From JTS-RE37 sp963756115 (GTDB lineage: Bacteria > Bacteroidota > Bacteroidia > Flavobacteriales > Flavobacteriaceae), in assembly GCA_963756115.1 (NCBI GenBank), contig CAVWMN010000009.1, positions 248,001 through 312,000 of the forward strand: a DNA stretch of 64,000 nt, given 5' to 3'. Below the pieces are notes generated by a model that was not told where the DNA came from, did not search any database, and saw nothing but the letters and a program-made list of their open reading frames with translations. Both the position numbers and the translations under genes were made by a program. Below are positions 34,593 through 44,314 of the stretch, piece by piece (positions within the stretch are counted from its first letter, which is position 1; each line of letters starts with the position of its first letter).

Positions 34593-36188
34593 ATGTATGA
34601 TATAATCATTATCGGAACCGGATCAGGGGGAGGGACCATTGCCAGGAAACTGGCACCCTCGGGAAGGAAAATATTAATCCTGGAAAGGGGTGACTTTATC
34701 CCAAGAGAAAAAGAAAACTGGGATATGGAAGAAGTGGTCGTAAAAGGCCGGTACAGACCAAGGGAAAACTGGTATGACAGGGATGGCCATCCTTTTGAAC
34801 CGTTTACGCATTATTTGGTTGGTGGTAACAGCAAGATGTACGGTGCTGCCAGTTTCAGGTTAAGGGACCGGGACTTCGGGGAAGTGGTACACTATGCAGG
34901 TACCTCACCTGCCTGGCCTATTGGCCCGGAAGTATTGGCACCGTTCTATACCGAGGCGGAATCTTTGTTTTCGGTCCACGGTCAGCGCGGTATGGATCCA
35001 TTTGAGCCCGGGAATATCCCGCCCTTTCCCTATCCGCCCATCCCGGTGGAGCCATTTACGGAAGAATTGTACAATCTTTTACATCAGACAGGGGTCCAAG
35101 CGTATCCCATTCCTATGGCAGTGAAATTGGGGCAGGATTCCAGGTCTCCGGAAGCACCTCACGTACTGGAAAATTTTGATGGATTTCCTGATCCCTCTGA
35201 AGCCAAGGTGGATTCTCATACAAGCGGGATCCGTAAAGCCCTGGAATATCCTGAGGTAACCCTGCTCACCGGGGCCCGGGTCACAAAAATCATCACCGAT
35301 AGTTCCGGCAGGAAAGTAACTGCGGTTGAAGCGGATATAAAAGGCAAAAAGCAACTGTTCAATACCAGATTGCTTGTTCTGGCCGCAGGTGCCATCAACT
35401 CTGCCGCCTTATTGCTAAGCTCGGCCTCTGACAAACATCCCGGCGGACTTGCAAACAGCAGCGGCCAGGTAGGTAGGAACTATATGGCGCACATCAACGG
35501 TTGCCAGATTGCCTATACCCCTAACAAATTGAATACAAGCCTCTTCCAAAAATATTTTTGCATTGGCGACTATTATTTTGCGACAGATAAAAATGACTTC
35601 CCTCTCGGGGAGATCCAATTGATGGGAAAAAATGACGCGGGTACCTACCTGAGTACAGGACAGGAGTTTTTCCCGGGAAAGGACGCTGCCTATATCGCGC
35701 AGCACGCCATTGATTTCTGGCTTACCTCTGAAGACCTGCCTCATCCCGAAAACAGGGTAACGTTAACAAGGGACGGTGCCATACAGCTCACCTATCATCG
35801 AGAAAAGAACAACGTTACGGCCTTTGAAAACCTGAAGTTGAAACTGCGCGGCATATTCCGGGAATTGGGAAAAATAGATCCGGCATACAAAGAGGTCTAT
35901 TGGGGAGGGTATGATCTGGGTATTAGCGGGGTCAGCCATCAATGCGGTACGTTGCGGTTTGGCATGGATCCAGGGAATTCCGTCCTTGATATTAATTGTA
36001 AGGCCCATGACCTGGACAACCTATTTGTGGCCGATGCCAGCTTTTTCCCGGCTTCTGGTGCTTATAACCCCTCGCTCACAACAGCTGCAAACGCTTTGCG
36101 GGTTGGGGCATTTATCAATGAAAATTTTAAGGATATCCTGGCGCCGTTGAATCGTGCCCTTTTACGGCCAAAGCCAATCAGCGCCTGA
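34593..36188 (+). CDS. GMC-type FAD oxidoreductase
   Basis: 531 aa. The FAD dinucleotide-binding motif is at the start (DIIIIGTGSGGGTIARKLA), with ILILERGD as the second strand and VGGNSKMYGAASFRLR as the GMC signature. The C-terminal catalytic region has GVSHQCGTLRFG (candidate catalytic His) and DASFFPASGAYNPSLTTAANALR (the second catalytic His/Asn position is Asn). GMC enzymes oxidise alcohols or sugars such as glucose, gluconate or choline. No signal peptide is seen. The gene lies in line between the SMP-30 lactonase and the SDR, so sugar oxidation with lactone hydrolysis is a reasonable inference. Confidence 0.9.
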   Translation: MYDIIIIGTGSGGGTIARKLAPSGRKILILERGDFIPREKENWDMEEVVVKGRYRPRENWYDRDGHPFEPFTHYLVGGNSKMYGAASFRLRDRDFGEVVHYAGTSPAWPIGPEVLAPFYTEAESLFSVHGQRGMDPFEPGNIPPFPYPPIPVEPFTEELYNLLHQTGVQAYPIPMAVKLGQDSRSPEAPHVLENFDGFPDPSEAKVDSHTSGIRKALEYPEVTLLTGARVTKIITDSSGRKVTAVEADIKGKKQLFNTRLLVLAAGAINSAALLLSSASDKHPGGLANSSGQVGRNYMAHINGCQIAYTPNKLNTSLFQKYFCIGDYYFATDKNDFPLGEIQLMGKNDAGTYLSTGQEFFPGKDAAYIAQHAIDFWLTSEDLPHPENRVTLTRDGAIQLTYHREKNNVTAFENLKLKLRGIFRELGKIDPAYKEVYWGGYDLGISGVSHQCGTLRFGMDPGNSVLDINCKAHDLDNLFVADASFFPASGAYNPSLTTAANALRVGAFINENFKDILAPLNRALLRPKPISA

Positions 36189-36260
36189 AGAGCAATTGGA
36201 AAGGGACCGTGGCCGAGCTGATGCCATCTCACCTTTAGAAACAAACAGTTAAATAACACA

Positions 36261-37076
36261 ATGATGGTAAAGAATCAAATTAGAATTGATGGGCAAACTG
36301 CCCTTGTAACCGGTGCCAGTTCGGGGATTGGAAAGGCGACGGCCCTCGCATTGGGCATGGCTGGAGCCAATGTAGTTGTCAATTATGCAGGGAACTCTGC
36401 AGGTGCTGATGAAGTGGTAGATGGTATACTAAAATGTGGAGGGGCTGCCATATCGGTCAAAGCCGATGTCAGCAAACAGGACCAGGTAAAATCCATGGTG
36501 CGTACGGCGGTCGCTGAATTCGGGACTGTAGACATCCTTGTAAATAACGCCGGGTTGCAAAAGGATTCCAAATTCCTCGATATGAGCCTTGATGACTGGA
36601 ATTATGTGCTGGGGGTAAACCTTACAGGACAATTCCTTTGTGCCCAGGAAATCGTCCGGGAGTTTGTACGACGGGGTCCCCGGGCGGATGTATCCATGTC
36701 ATTGGGAAAGATCATTTGTATGAGTTCGGTACATGAACTGATCCCCTGGGCCGGACACATTAATTACGCTGCTTCAAAAGGAGGGGTCATGCTATTTATG
36801 AAATCACTGGCCCAGGAGCTGGGCCCCATGAAGATCCGCGTTAACAGCATAGCCCCGGGAGCGATCAGGACCCCTATCAACAGGGCGGCCTGGGAAACCA
36901 GGGAAGCAGAGGAAAACCTTCTGAAACTCATCCCGTACAAGAGGGTGGGGGATACTGCAGATATCGGCAATGTGGCTGTTTTTTTGAGTTCGGACCTGTC
37001 CGATTACATCCATGGGGAAACCATATTCGTGGATGGTGGGATGTCCCTGTATCCCGGTTTCGCAGATAATGGGTAA
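36261..37076 (+). CDS. Short-chain dehydrogenase (glucose dehydrogenase type)
   Basis: 271 aa, classical SDR. The NAD(P)-binding motif is TGASSGIGKATALALG; NNAG is present in LVNNAGLQ; the catalytic Ser and YxxxK are in MSSVHELIPWAGHINYAASKGG (Tyr then Lys). The end (SDLSDYIHGETIFVDGGMSLYPGF) is typical of glucose 1-dehydrogenase-like SDRs. It should oxidise a sugar or polyol with NAD(P). Its stop overlaps an upstream ATG (37069) of the following glycosidase gene by 8 nt, although the later ATG at 37108 looks likelier as the real start. Confidence 0.92.
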   Translation: MMVKNQIRIDGQTALVTGASSGIGKATALALGMAGANVVVNYAGNSAGADEVVDGILKCGGAAISVKADVSKQDQVKSMVRTAVAEFGTVDILVNNAGLQKDSKFLDMSLDDWNYVLGVNLTGQFLCAQEIVREFVRRGPRADVSMSLGKIICMSSVHELIPWAGHINYAASKGGVMLFMKSLAQELGPMKIRVNSIAPGAIRTPINRAAWETREAEENLLKLIPYKRVGDTADIGNVAVFLSSDLSDYIHGETIFVDGGMSLYPGFADNG

Positions 37077-37107
37077 TCCGGAATTTATTACTGATAAAAT
37101 CATTACG

Positions 37108-39729
37108 ATGAAAGAAAAACAAAGACTCCAGGACCACTACAATAAAAAGGTCAACTGGTTAAAATTTGGGCCATACCTGAGTGAAAGGCAATGGGGTACG
37201 GTACGGGAAGACTACAGCGAAGGCGGGGCAGCATGGGATTATTTCCCTCATGACCATGCGCGTTCACGGGCCTATCGCTGGGGAGAAGATGGCATTGCCG
37301 GAATTTCCGATGATCTGCAGCGGATCTGTTTCGCCATTGCCCTGTGGAATGGCAATGACCCTATCCTGAAGGAACGTTTATTTGGTTTGGCCGGGCCTGA
37401 GGGGAACCACGGGGAAGATGTGAAGGAGTTATATTATTATCTGGACAATACGCCTACACATTCCTACATGAAACACCTGTATAAATATCCGCAGGCTTCA
37501 TTTCCATACCAGGAACTTGTGGAAGTTAACCGGAACCGTTCCAGGCAGGAACCCGAATTTGAATTATTGGATACGGGGGTACTGAATGATAACCGGTATT
37601 TCGACGTTTTTACAGAATATGCCAAAAATACCCCTGATGATATCCTGATCAAAATAACCGTGGCCAATCGAGGTGTCGCCAGTGCTCCCGTATACCTGTT
37701 GCCAACACTGTGGTTCCGGAACCTCTGGACACCCAAAATACAAAACATCAAACCATCCATCAGGCTGAAGAAGTCCGCAGGATCCTTATATGCAACCCTG
37801 GATCACTCGGAACTTGGGAACTATAACTTTTATTTTGAACCGGCAGACAGAACCCTTTTTACGGAAAACGAGAGTAACAAAGAACGCCTCTGGGATCAAC
37901 CCAATGCGTCGCCCTTTGTTAAGGACGCCTTCCATCGTGCAGTGATCAACAATGACTATGAATGGATGGCAGGCCAGCAGGAAGGTACCAAATTTGCTCC
38001 ATTATATTACAGGGAGGTACCGGGCAAGGCTGAAATATCAGTATACCTCAGGCTTTCCAAAAAAAGTTTGAAAGCCCCTTTCGATGCCAGATCACTGGCT
38101 GTCCTTGATACCCGGCGAAAAGAAGCTGATCAATTCTACAGCCAGATCGTCACGGCGGACAGGGAATTGGCGAATATACAAAGGCAGGCGTTCGCGGGGA
38201 TGCTGTGGTCGAAGCAGACCTATAACATAGACATCCCTACATGGCTGAAAGGGGACGAAGGGCAGGTGCCTCCCCCTGCTTCAAGGAGCACAGGCCGGAA
38301 CAGCCAGTGGCGGACTCTGAACAACCATGATATCATCTCCATGCCCGATAAATGGGAATATCCTTGGTATGCCGCATGGGACCTTGCATTCCACTGTGTA
38401 CCACTGGCTATGGTTGATACACAATTCGCAAAGGACCAGCTCATTTTATTCCTCAGGGAATGGTATATGCACCCCAATGGTCAAATACCGGCTTATGAAT
38501 GGGCTTTCGGGGATGTCAACCCCCCGGTACATGCCTGGTCCTGCCTGATGGTGTACAGGATGGAAAAGGCCAGATCTGGGAAAGGGGACATTGATTTCCT
38601 TAAAAGGGTTTTCCATAAACTGATGCTGAACTTCACCTGGTGGGTGAACCGAAAGGACAGCCAGGGTAAAAACGTATTTGAAGGGGGATTTTTAGGTCTT
38701 GACAACATAGGGATATTTGACAGAAGTTCTGCAATCCCGGGCGGGGGACACCTTGAACAGGCTGATGGTACCTCCTGGATGGCGATGTATTGTTTAAACC
38801 TGCTTGACATGGCACTTGAAATCACCGCCCATGATCCCGCCTTTGAAGACGTCACCACCAAATTTTTTGAACATTTTGCCTATATCGCTGAATCCCTCAA
38901 CAGGATAGGAAATGACTGGACCGGTGCATGGGATGAAAAAGAAGGTTTTTTCTATGACGTACTGGCACTCCCGGACAAAAACTATATTCCTCTTAAGGTG
39001 CGATCCCTTGTTGGTCTGACCACATTGCTCGCAGTCCTGCCGCTGGACCGCCAACGCTTGGAAAAAGCGCCGGATTTCCTTAGGCGGCTGGAATGGTTCG
39101 TTGATTATCAGGAAAAGACACATGATTATCAGGTTCTGGAGGAGATGAAAGATAATAAGATATTGTTATCCCTCACCACTAAGGAGAGATTGAAGCGACT
39201 TTTGGAAGCCATGTTTGATGAATCCGAGTTTCTGTCACCTAACGGGATCAGGGCATTGTCCAAAATCCATCAAAACGGCTATAGCAACAACATAAACGGA
39301 CAGGAATTTGGCCTGACCTACGAACCCGGGGAATCTTCTTCGGGATTATTCGGCGGAAACTCCAACTGGCGGGGCCCTATCTGGATGCCCCTGAATTACC
39401 TGTTGGTCCAATCACTGAAAAGCTACCACCAGTATTATGGAGATGAATTTCAGGTGGAATTCCCCACCAAAAGCGGCCGGTACATGAATTTGGAACAGGT
39501 GTCCAATGAACTGTCTAAACGGCTTATTGGCATTTTCCAACCGGAAGGATCCGGGCACCGGCCAGTAAATAACCATGATAATTTTTACCTGGATGAGCAT
39601 TTTAAAGACCTGGTCCTTTTCTATGAATATTTCCATGGCGATACGGGCCGGGGAGTAGGAGCGACCCACCAGACCGGGTGGACCGGGGTGGTGGCAGAAC
39701 TGATAGACCATGTATACTATGAGGTGTAA
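37108..39729 (+). CDS. GH63-like glycosidase
   Basis: 873 aa from the ATG at 37108 (MKEKQRLQDHYNKK); an ATG at 37069 is in frame. The start GPYLSERQWGTVREDYS...YFPHDHARSRAYRWGEDG matches the GH63 glucosidase/mannosylglycerate-glucosylglycerate hydrolase type. Conserved barrel stretches are PDKWEYPWYAAWDLAFHC, EGGFLGLDNIGIFDRS, WMAMYCLNLLDMAL and NWRGPIWMPLNYLLV, each holding acidic residues expected at the active site. No signal peptide is seen. It probably releases glucose or mannose from a compatible solute or alpha-glucan fragment, consistent with the two debranching enzymes around it. The exact substrate is unknown. Confidence 0.87.
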   Translation: MKEKQRLQDHYNKKVNWLKFGPYLSERQWGTVREDYSEGGAAWDYFPHDHARSRAYRWGEDGIAGISDDLQRICFAIALWNGNDPILKERLFGLAGPEGNHGEDVKELYYYLDNTPTHSYMKHLYKYPQASFPYQELVEVNRNRSRQEPEFELLDTGVLNDNRYFDVFTEYAKNTPDDILIKITVANRGVASAPVYLLPTLWFRNLWTPKIQNIKPSIRLKKSAGSLYATLDHSELGNYNFYFEPADRTLFTENESNKERLWDQPNASPFVKDAFHRAVINNDYEWMAGQQEGTKFAPLYYREVPGKAEISVYLRLSKKSLKAPFDARSLAVLDTRRKEADQFYSQIVTADRELANIQRQAFAGMLWSKQTYNIDIPTWLKGDEGQVPPPASRSTGRNSQWRTLNNHDIISMPDKWEYPWYAAWDLAFHCVPLAMVDTQFAKDQLILFLREWYMHPNGQIPAYEWAFGDVNPPVHAWSCLMVYRMEKARSGKGDIDFLKRVFHKLMLNFTWWVNRKDSQGKNVFEGGFLGLDNIGIFDRSSAIPGGGHLEQADGTSWMAMYCLNLLDMALEITAHDPAFEDVTTKFFEHFAYIAESLNRIGNDWTGAWDEKEGFFYDVLALPDKNYIPLKVRSLVGLTTLLAVLPLDRQRLEKAPDFLRRLEWFVDYQEKTHDYQVLEEMKDNKILLSLTTKERLKRLLEAMFDESEFLSPNGIRALSKIHQNGYSNNINGQEFGLTYEPGESSSGLFGGNSNWRGPIWMPLNYLLVQSLKSYHQYYGDEFQVEFPTKSGRYMNLEQVSNELSKRLIGIFQPEGSGHRPVNNHDNFYLDEHFKDLVLFYEYFHGDTGRGVGATHQTGWTGVVAELIDHVYYEV

Positions 39730-39842
39730 GCTATGGGAAACAAGCAAAATGGGAATTGGAATCTTGGAGCCTGGAGTTCTTCCCTACGGAAACCGGAAAG
39801 GCCCTATAACTCCCGGACTTTAATTTTAAACGGAAATGCACT

Positions 39843-40277
39843 ATGAAACATCTGTATCTATGGAGCATGCTGATTTCGGCTGTGGCCCTTTCCCAGGATA
39901 ATGTGGGTAAAAATAACCTGGCGGCTGAGGGGTATGATCTTGTGGCGTATTTTGAGAATGAGGCTGTTAAGGGGGATCCCGCTATTGAAACCACCTTTGA
40001 GGGTATACGGTACAGGTTCTCTTCACGTGCGCACAGGGAAACGTTTTTAAGGAACCCTGTTGCCTACCAGCCCGAATATGGAGGCTGGTGTGCCTATGCG
40101 ATGGGACAGAGCGGCGAAAAAGTTGAGGTTAACCCAAAGACTTTTAAGATCATCAGCGGCAGGTTATACCTTTTTTACAACAAGTATTTTAATAATACAC
40201 TGGAATCCTGGAACAAAAATGAAAGGGATTTATTGAAAAAAGCAGATGCCAATTGGACAAAATATCAGAATGGCTGA
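39843..40277 (+). CDS. Exported single-YHS-domain protein
   Basis: 144 aa with a signal peptide (MKHLYLWSMLISAVALSQ). One YHS unit is present: AAEGYDLVAYFENEAVKGDP, YRFSSRAHRETFLRNPVAY and GGWCAYAMGQSGEKVEVNP, closely like each half of the two-domain protein at 30313-31206. The C-terminal WNKNERDLLKKADANW mirrors the WKKDPAGNLLLADKYW and WEKDVVQNKQKADGYW segments there. It is probably a periplasmic metal-associated protein. It lies between the GH63-like gene and the second debranching enzyme. Confidence 0.85.
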   Translation: MKHLYLWSMLISAVALSQDNVGKNNLAAEGYDLVAYFENEAVKGDPAIETTFEGIRYRFSSRAHRETFLRNPVAYQPEYGGWCAYAMGQSGEKVEVNPKTFKIISGRLYLFYNKYFNNTLESWNKNERDLLKKADANWTKYQNG

Positions 40278-40343
40278 TAAACAACATAATAACGCCAGGT
40301 GGCAGTGCTATACACAACCTTTTAGTAACCTAAATCAATAACA

Positions 40344-42329
40344 ATGAAAATGGTCTATAATTTTTTGGAAAAAGAATGGATACATACCAATGGAACTGGC
40401 GGATATGCTTCGGCCTCCGTGTCGGGGGCAAATACCCGCAGGTACCATGGCTTATTGGTCGCAACGCTGAACCCTCCCACCGGGAGGAATGTCCTGATAA
40501 GCAAAATTGACGAAGAAATCCTTTTACCTTCCGGCATAGTGCACCGACTGGGTACCAACCAGTACCCCAATGCCATATATCCTGAGGGATACCAATATAT
40601 AAAAGGATATACCATTTTTCCCTACCCCAGTTTTGCCTTTCAGAATGAGGATTTCAACCTTACCAAAAGCATCTATCTAAAACGCCTGTCCAATACGGTA
40701 TTCGTGGAATATGTAAACCAAGGTTCCGATCAGATCCAGCTTTCCCTCAAACCGCAATTTGTGCACCGGGATTACCATGGTTTCTTTCAGGAAAATCCTT
40801 ATTTCGATTTTTTCCAGACGGATTCAGGAGATGACTGGCAAGTGATCTACGCATATAATGGCGCCGTTCCCCTGTATCAAAAAATCACGAAGGGGGTTTT
40901 TTCCGCCCATCGGGAATGGATTAAGAATGTGGAATACGAAGAAGAGAAAAAAAGGGGGCTCGACTTTCATGAGGATTACTATGCCCTTGGGAGCTGGACG
41001 GTTTCATTACAAGCTGGTGAAAAGGTTGTCTTAATGTTTTCAACTGACCGGGAAATGTATAGTTACGATCCCGAAGAGGTAAAAAAAGAAATCCTGGCTC
41101 ATCAAAAAATGCTCACCAGTCCTGAAAATTCCCAATTCTTCAATGACCTTTTACTTTCCGGGGATCAATTTGTCGTAAAGCGGGAATCAACGCAGAGCCA
41201 TACCCTTATGGCAGGATACCATTGGTTTACTGATTGGGGGAGGGATACTATGATCGCCATGCGGGGGATCACAATAGCAACAGGGAATCAGGAAATCAGC
41301 AGGTCTATCTTACAAACCTTCTTCCAATACCTTAATCAGGGGATGTTGCCCAATCGTTTTCCCGATAACCCAAACGACGAACCCGAATACAATACTGTAG
41401 ACGCAACGCTGTGGTTATTCATAGTGATGTATGAATATTACAGGAAGTTCGAAGACCTTGATTTCATCAGGGATCATTTTGAACGGTTTGCCGAAATAAT
41501 ACAGTTTCACCTGGACGGTACCCGATATAATATCCATACCACCAGAGAAGGCTTTTTATATGCCGGGGAAGGCTTATCGCAACTTACCTGGATGGATGTC
41601 AGGATAGGGGAATATGTGGTGACGCCAAGACACGGTTGCCCCGTTGAGGTCAATGCCTTGTGGTACAATGCACTCCGAATATACCAATATTTTTCCCAAA
41701 AACTATCCAGATCGGTTCCTGAAAGGATTATCAGGATAATCGATGAGTTTCCAATGCAATTCCGGAAATATTTCTTCAATCACCAGGGGTATTTGAATGA
41801 TGTGGTAAACCCCGAAGAGTTTGCCGATGACAGCATCCGGCCCAATCAGATATATACTTTGAGTTTGCCATTTACCCTGTTGGATGAGAAGGACAGTAAG
41901 TCAGTTATGGAAACAGTTGAACAACACCTGTTCACCCCTTTGGGACTTCGAACACTGAACATGGAAAATTATCATTTCAAGTCAAATTATACCGGAGGGG
42001 TTTGGGACAGGGACACTGCATATCACCAGGGTACGGTATGGCCCTTTTTATGGAATGAATACTGGATTGCGAAAATGAAACTGGCCACGGACACCGAAAA
42101 GGTGAAGCAGGATTATCTGGTGGCCATTGAATCCCTGAAATTCCATTTTTATACCGAAAACTGCTTATACGGTATTTCGGAAGTATTTGATGGAAAGAAT
42201 CCGCAACCTCATCTTGGAAAAGGCACTGTGCAACAGGCCTGGTCCCTTTCAGGTCTGATAAAATCACTAGTAGATTTCGGACTCACAGGGAAAGCCGTTG
42301 CAACCAATAAACAGTTGGAGGTACATTAA
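40344..42329 (+). CDS. Glycogen debranching-type enzyme, copy 2
   Basis: 661 aa, a clear paralogue of the 26499-28505 product over its whole length. It shares the start EWIHTNGTGGYASASVSGANTR and YHGLLVATLNPP, the core YHWFTDWGRDTMIAMRG, PNRFPD, EYNTVDATLWLF, LTWMDV, PVEVNALWYNAL and DTAYHQGTVWPF. The two differ at the C-terminal tail and in many surface stretches, so they are old duplicates rather than a recent copy. A different chain length or linkage preference is likely. It starts 66 nt after the YHS gene and is followed after 32 nt by the aquaporin-family gene. Confidence 0.93.
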   Translation: MKMVYNFLEKEWIHTNGTGGYASASVSGANTRRYHGLLVATLNPPTGRNVLISKIDEEILLPSGIVHRLGTNQYPNAIYPEGYQYIKGYTIFPYPSFAFQNEDFNLTKSIYLKRLSNTVFVEYVNQGSDQIQLSLKPQFVHRDYHGFFQENPYFDFFQTDSGDDWQVIYAYNGAVPLYQKITKGVFSAHREWIKNVEYEEEKKRGLDFHEDYYALGSWTVSLQAGEKVVLMFSTDREMYSYDPEEVKKEILAHQKMLTSPENSQFFNDLLLSGDQFVVKRESTQSHTLMAGYHWFTDWGRDTMIAMRGITIATGNQEISRSILQTFFQYLNQGMLPNRFPDNPNDEPEYNTVDATLWLFIVMYEYYRKFEDLDFIRDHFERFAEIIQFHLDGTRYNIHTTREGFLYAGEGLSQLTWMDVRIGEYVVTPRHGCPVEVNALWYNALRIYQYFSQKLSRSVPERIIRIIDEFPMQFRKYFFNHQGYLNDVVNPEEFADDSIRPNQIYTLSLPFTLLDEKDSKSVMETVEQHLFTPLGLRTLNMENYHFKSNYTGGVWDRDTAYHQGTVWPFLWNEYWIAKMKLATDTEKVKQDYLVAIESLKFHFYTENCLYGISEVFDGKNPQPHLGKGTVQQAWSLSGLIKSLVDFGLTGKAVATNKQLEVH

Positions 42330-42361
42330 CGGTACTATGTTTTTCAAATTTGCAGAATACT

Positions 42362-43195
42362 ATGTGGAAACTTTTTAAAAGTCGCTGGAAACTTTATCTG
42401 ATCGAAGCATGGGCACTCGGGATGTTCATGATGGCAACATGTCTGTTTGCCATCCTTTTTGAACACCCAGATTTCTATATCAGACAGCACATGCCGGATG
42501 CAATGGGCCGAAGGGTCATTATGGGGATCGCAATTGGGATCACCGCGGTTTTATTGATCTATTCTCCGTGGGGAAAACGGTCAGGGGCTCATATGAACCC
42601 GGCATTCACCATTGCCAATTGGCAAATGGACAGGATTACCACATTTGATGCCGGCTTTTACATCATAGCCCAGTTTACCGGGGGATTTCTGGGCGTGTGG
42701 GTGTTTAAGGTACTGCTGCCATCCTATATGGCCAATCCGTCCATTGCCTATGTGGTCACCATTCCAGGGATGGTTCCAGGGTCAGAGTGGATTGCCTTGA
42801 TCCTTGAATTCCTGATCTCCTTTATCCTGTTGTTCACCGTATTGCATCTGAGCAACTATGAAAGGCTCTCCCGCTTTACAGGCTATTTTGTAGGTATATT
42901 GTTATTCTTTTACATCACGTTTGAAGCCCCGTATTCCGGGATGAGCATCAACCCTGCAAGGACAGTGGCTTCCTCCTGGCACGCGGGCAACTGGACATCC
43001 GTATGGATCTACTTTACCGGGCCTGTCTCAGGGATGCTATGTGCAGGAATGTTATTTCGCAAAAGTTACAGGAGAAAAAACGGGGAATGCCACAGTATGG
43101 AATGCTTTATGTCTGGCAATAAAAATGGCAACGAAACCTATGAAGTCCTGAAATATAGGGAGGATGCAAACCCTATTTTCAGGAGACCAGGATAA
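42362..43195 (+). CDS. MIP family (aquaporin/glycerol facilitator-like) channel
   Basis: 277 aa from the ATG at 42362 (a TTG at 42350 is also in frame). Two half-helix signatures are present: SGAHMNPAFT and SINPART, the paired NPA boxes of aquaporins. About six transmembrane helices can be seen (GMFMMATCLFAILFE, IMGIAIGITAVLLIY, GFYIIAQFTGGFLGVWVF, IALILEFLISFILLFTV, YFVGILLFFYITFEA, SVWIYFTGPVSGML). It passes water or a small neutral solute such as glycerol through the inner membrane. Its place after the debranching enzyme suggests osmotic or carbohydrate metabolism. Confidence 0.9.
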   Translation: MWKLFKSRWKLYLIEAWALGMFMMATCLFAILFEHPDFYIRQHMPDAMGRRVIMGIAIGITAVLLIYSPWGKRSGAHMNPAFTIANWQMDRITTFDAGFYIIAQFTGGFLGVWVFKVLLPSYMANPSIAYVVTIPGMVPGSEWIALILEFLISFILLFTVLHLSNYERLSRFTGYFVGILLFFYITFEAPYSGMSINPARTVASSWHAGNWTSVWIYFTGPVSGMLCAGMLFRKSYRRKNGECHSMECFMSGNKNGNETYEVLKYREDANPIFRRPG

Positions 43196-43233
43196 TATAG
43201 AATAGTTTAGGTATAACTTAAAATTAAATACAA

Positions 43234-43917
43234 ATGCAAAAATCAATAATTATCAGTGGGGCAGCCGGGAATTTGGGAAAAGATGTGGTAGAGAAATTAG
43301 TTGAAAACGGATACCGCCTATCCCTTATCGTCGGAAAAAGGAATCCGGATGAATACAAACACCTGAAGAATGCCTACAGCCAGGTGGTGGATTTGCTGGA
43401 CGAACAGGCTGCTGAGAACTATGTCAGGAAATGTTTTGATCGGGAATCGATCATTCACGGGGCTGTGCTGTTGGTCGGTGGCTTTGCCATTGGGGACATT
43501 AAGAATACGGCCGATGATGACATCCGAAAAATGATAGATATCAATTTTTTAACTGCCTTCCATATGGTCAGGCCCCTGCTCGTGCGCTTTGAAAAACAGG
43601 GATTCGGACAAATTGTGCTTGTAGGGTCCAAAGCAGCTATGGATCCCAGGCAGGGTGCCGCTTCCTTTGCTTATACACTGTCCAAAAAAATGCTGCTGAA
43701 CCTGGCTGAAATGATCAATGCACAGTATAAGGGGATTACAGCATCCGTAATCGTGCCCAGCACAATGGATACCCCGGCAACGCGATCCGCCATGCCCCAC
43801 GCCGATTTTTCCCAATGGGTGACAACGCGGGATGTGGCAGAAAGCATTGATTTCCTTCTAAGCCAGGCCGGAAGCCGGTTACGCGATTCTATATTAAAAA
43901 TATATAATGAAGCCTGA
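43234..43917 (+). CDS. Short-chain dehydrogenase/reductase
   Basis: 227 aa. The start QKSIIISGAAGNLGKDVVEKLVENGYRL carries the Gly-rich NAD(P) loop in SGAAGNLG. The active-site region is LVGSKAAMDPRQGAASFAYTLSKKML, with Ser in VGSKAA and YxxxK as YTLSK. The usual NNAG is replaced by LVGGFA. Family members reduce or oxidise a range of alcohols and ketones. The substrate is unknown. The gene is followed after 3 nt by the DUF1622 protein. Confidence 0.85.
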   Translation: MQKSIIISGAAGNLGKDVVEKLVENGYRLSLIVGKRNPDEYKHLKNAYSQVVDLLDEQAAENYVRKCFDRESIIHGAVLLVGGFAIGDIKNTADDDIRKMIDINFLTAFHMVRPLLVRFEKQGFGQIVLVGSKAAMDPRQGAASFAYTLSKKMLLNLAEMINAQYKGITASVIVPSTMDTPATRSAMPHADFSQWVTTRDVAESIDFLLSQAGSRLRDSILKIYNEA

Positions 43918-43920
43918 AAA

Positions 43921-44271
43921 TTGGATATCGAAGATCTCATAAAAAGAATAGCGGTCGTAGTGGAAGTCTGCAGTGCCACCATCCTCCTGTATGGGTTCGT
44001 TAAGGTTTTTCTGAAGTTTTGGCTGGTTGAAATCAAGGGAATTGCCCCGACAATATTTCCCGGTAATACAATAACGCTGCTCAAGCCTGAAATTGGAGGA
44101 TATATTTTGCTGGGATTGGATTTTTATATCATCTCGGACATCCTCAATTCAATGGTAGCCCAGGATGTGCAGGGCCTGATACGCCTGGCGGGGGTGGTTA
44201 TCCTGAGGACTTTGATTGGTTATTTCCTGGGGAAGGAAATTGAAGGGATGAAAAAACATACACCTTACTGA
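43921..44271 (+). CDS. DUF1622 family membrane protein
   Basis: 116 aa, starting at a TTG (43921) 3 nt after the SDR stop; no suitable ATG lies at the N-terminus. About three transmembrane segments are seen (AVVVEVCSATILLYGFVKVFL, YILLGLDFYIISDIL, LAGVVILRTLIGYFLGKEI). The pattern, with FILGLDFYI... and RT.IGYFL, is that of DUF1622. The function of the family is unknown. Confidence 0.8.
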   Translation: MDIEDLIKRIAVVVEVCSATILLYGFVKVFLKFWLVEIKGIAPTIFPGNTITLLKPEIGGYILLGLDFYIISDILNSMVAQDVQGLIRLAGVVILRTLIGYFLGKEIEGMKKHTPY

Positions 44272-44314
44272 GCGGTATGGCAGGTCTTAAGAGCAAACCT
44301 TAAACTTTAATAGT

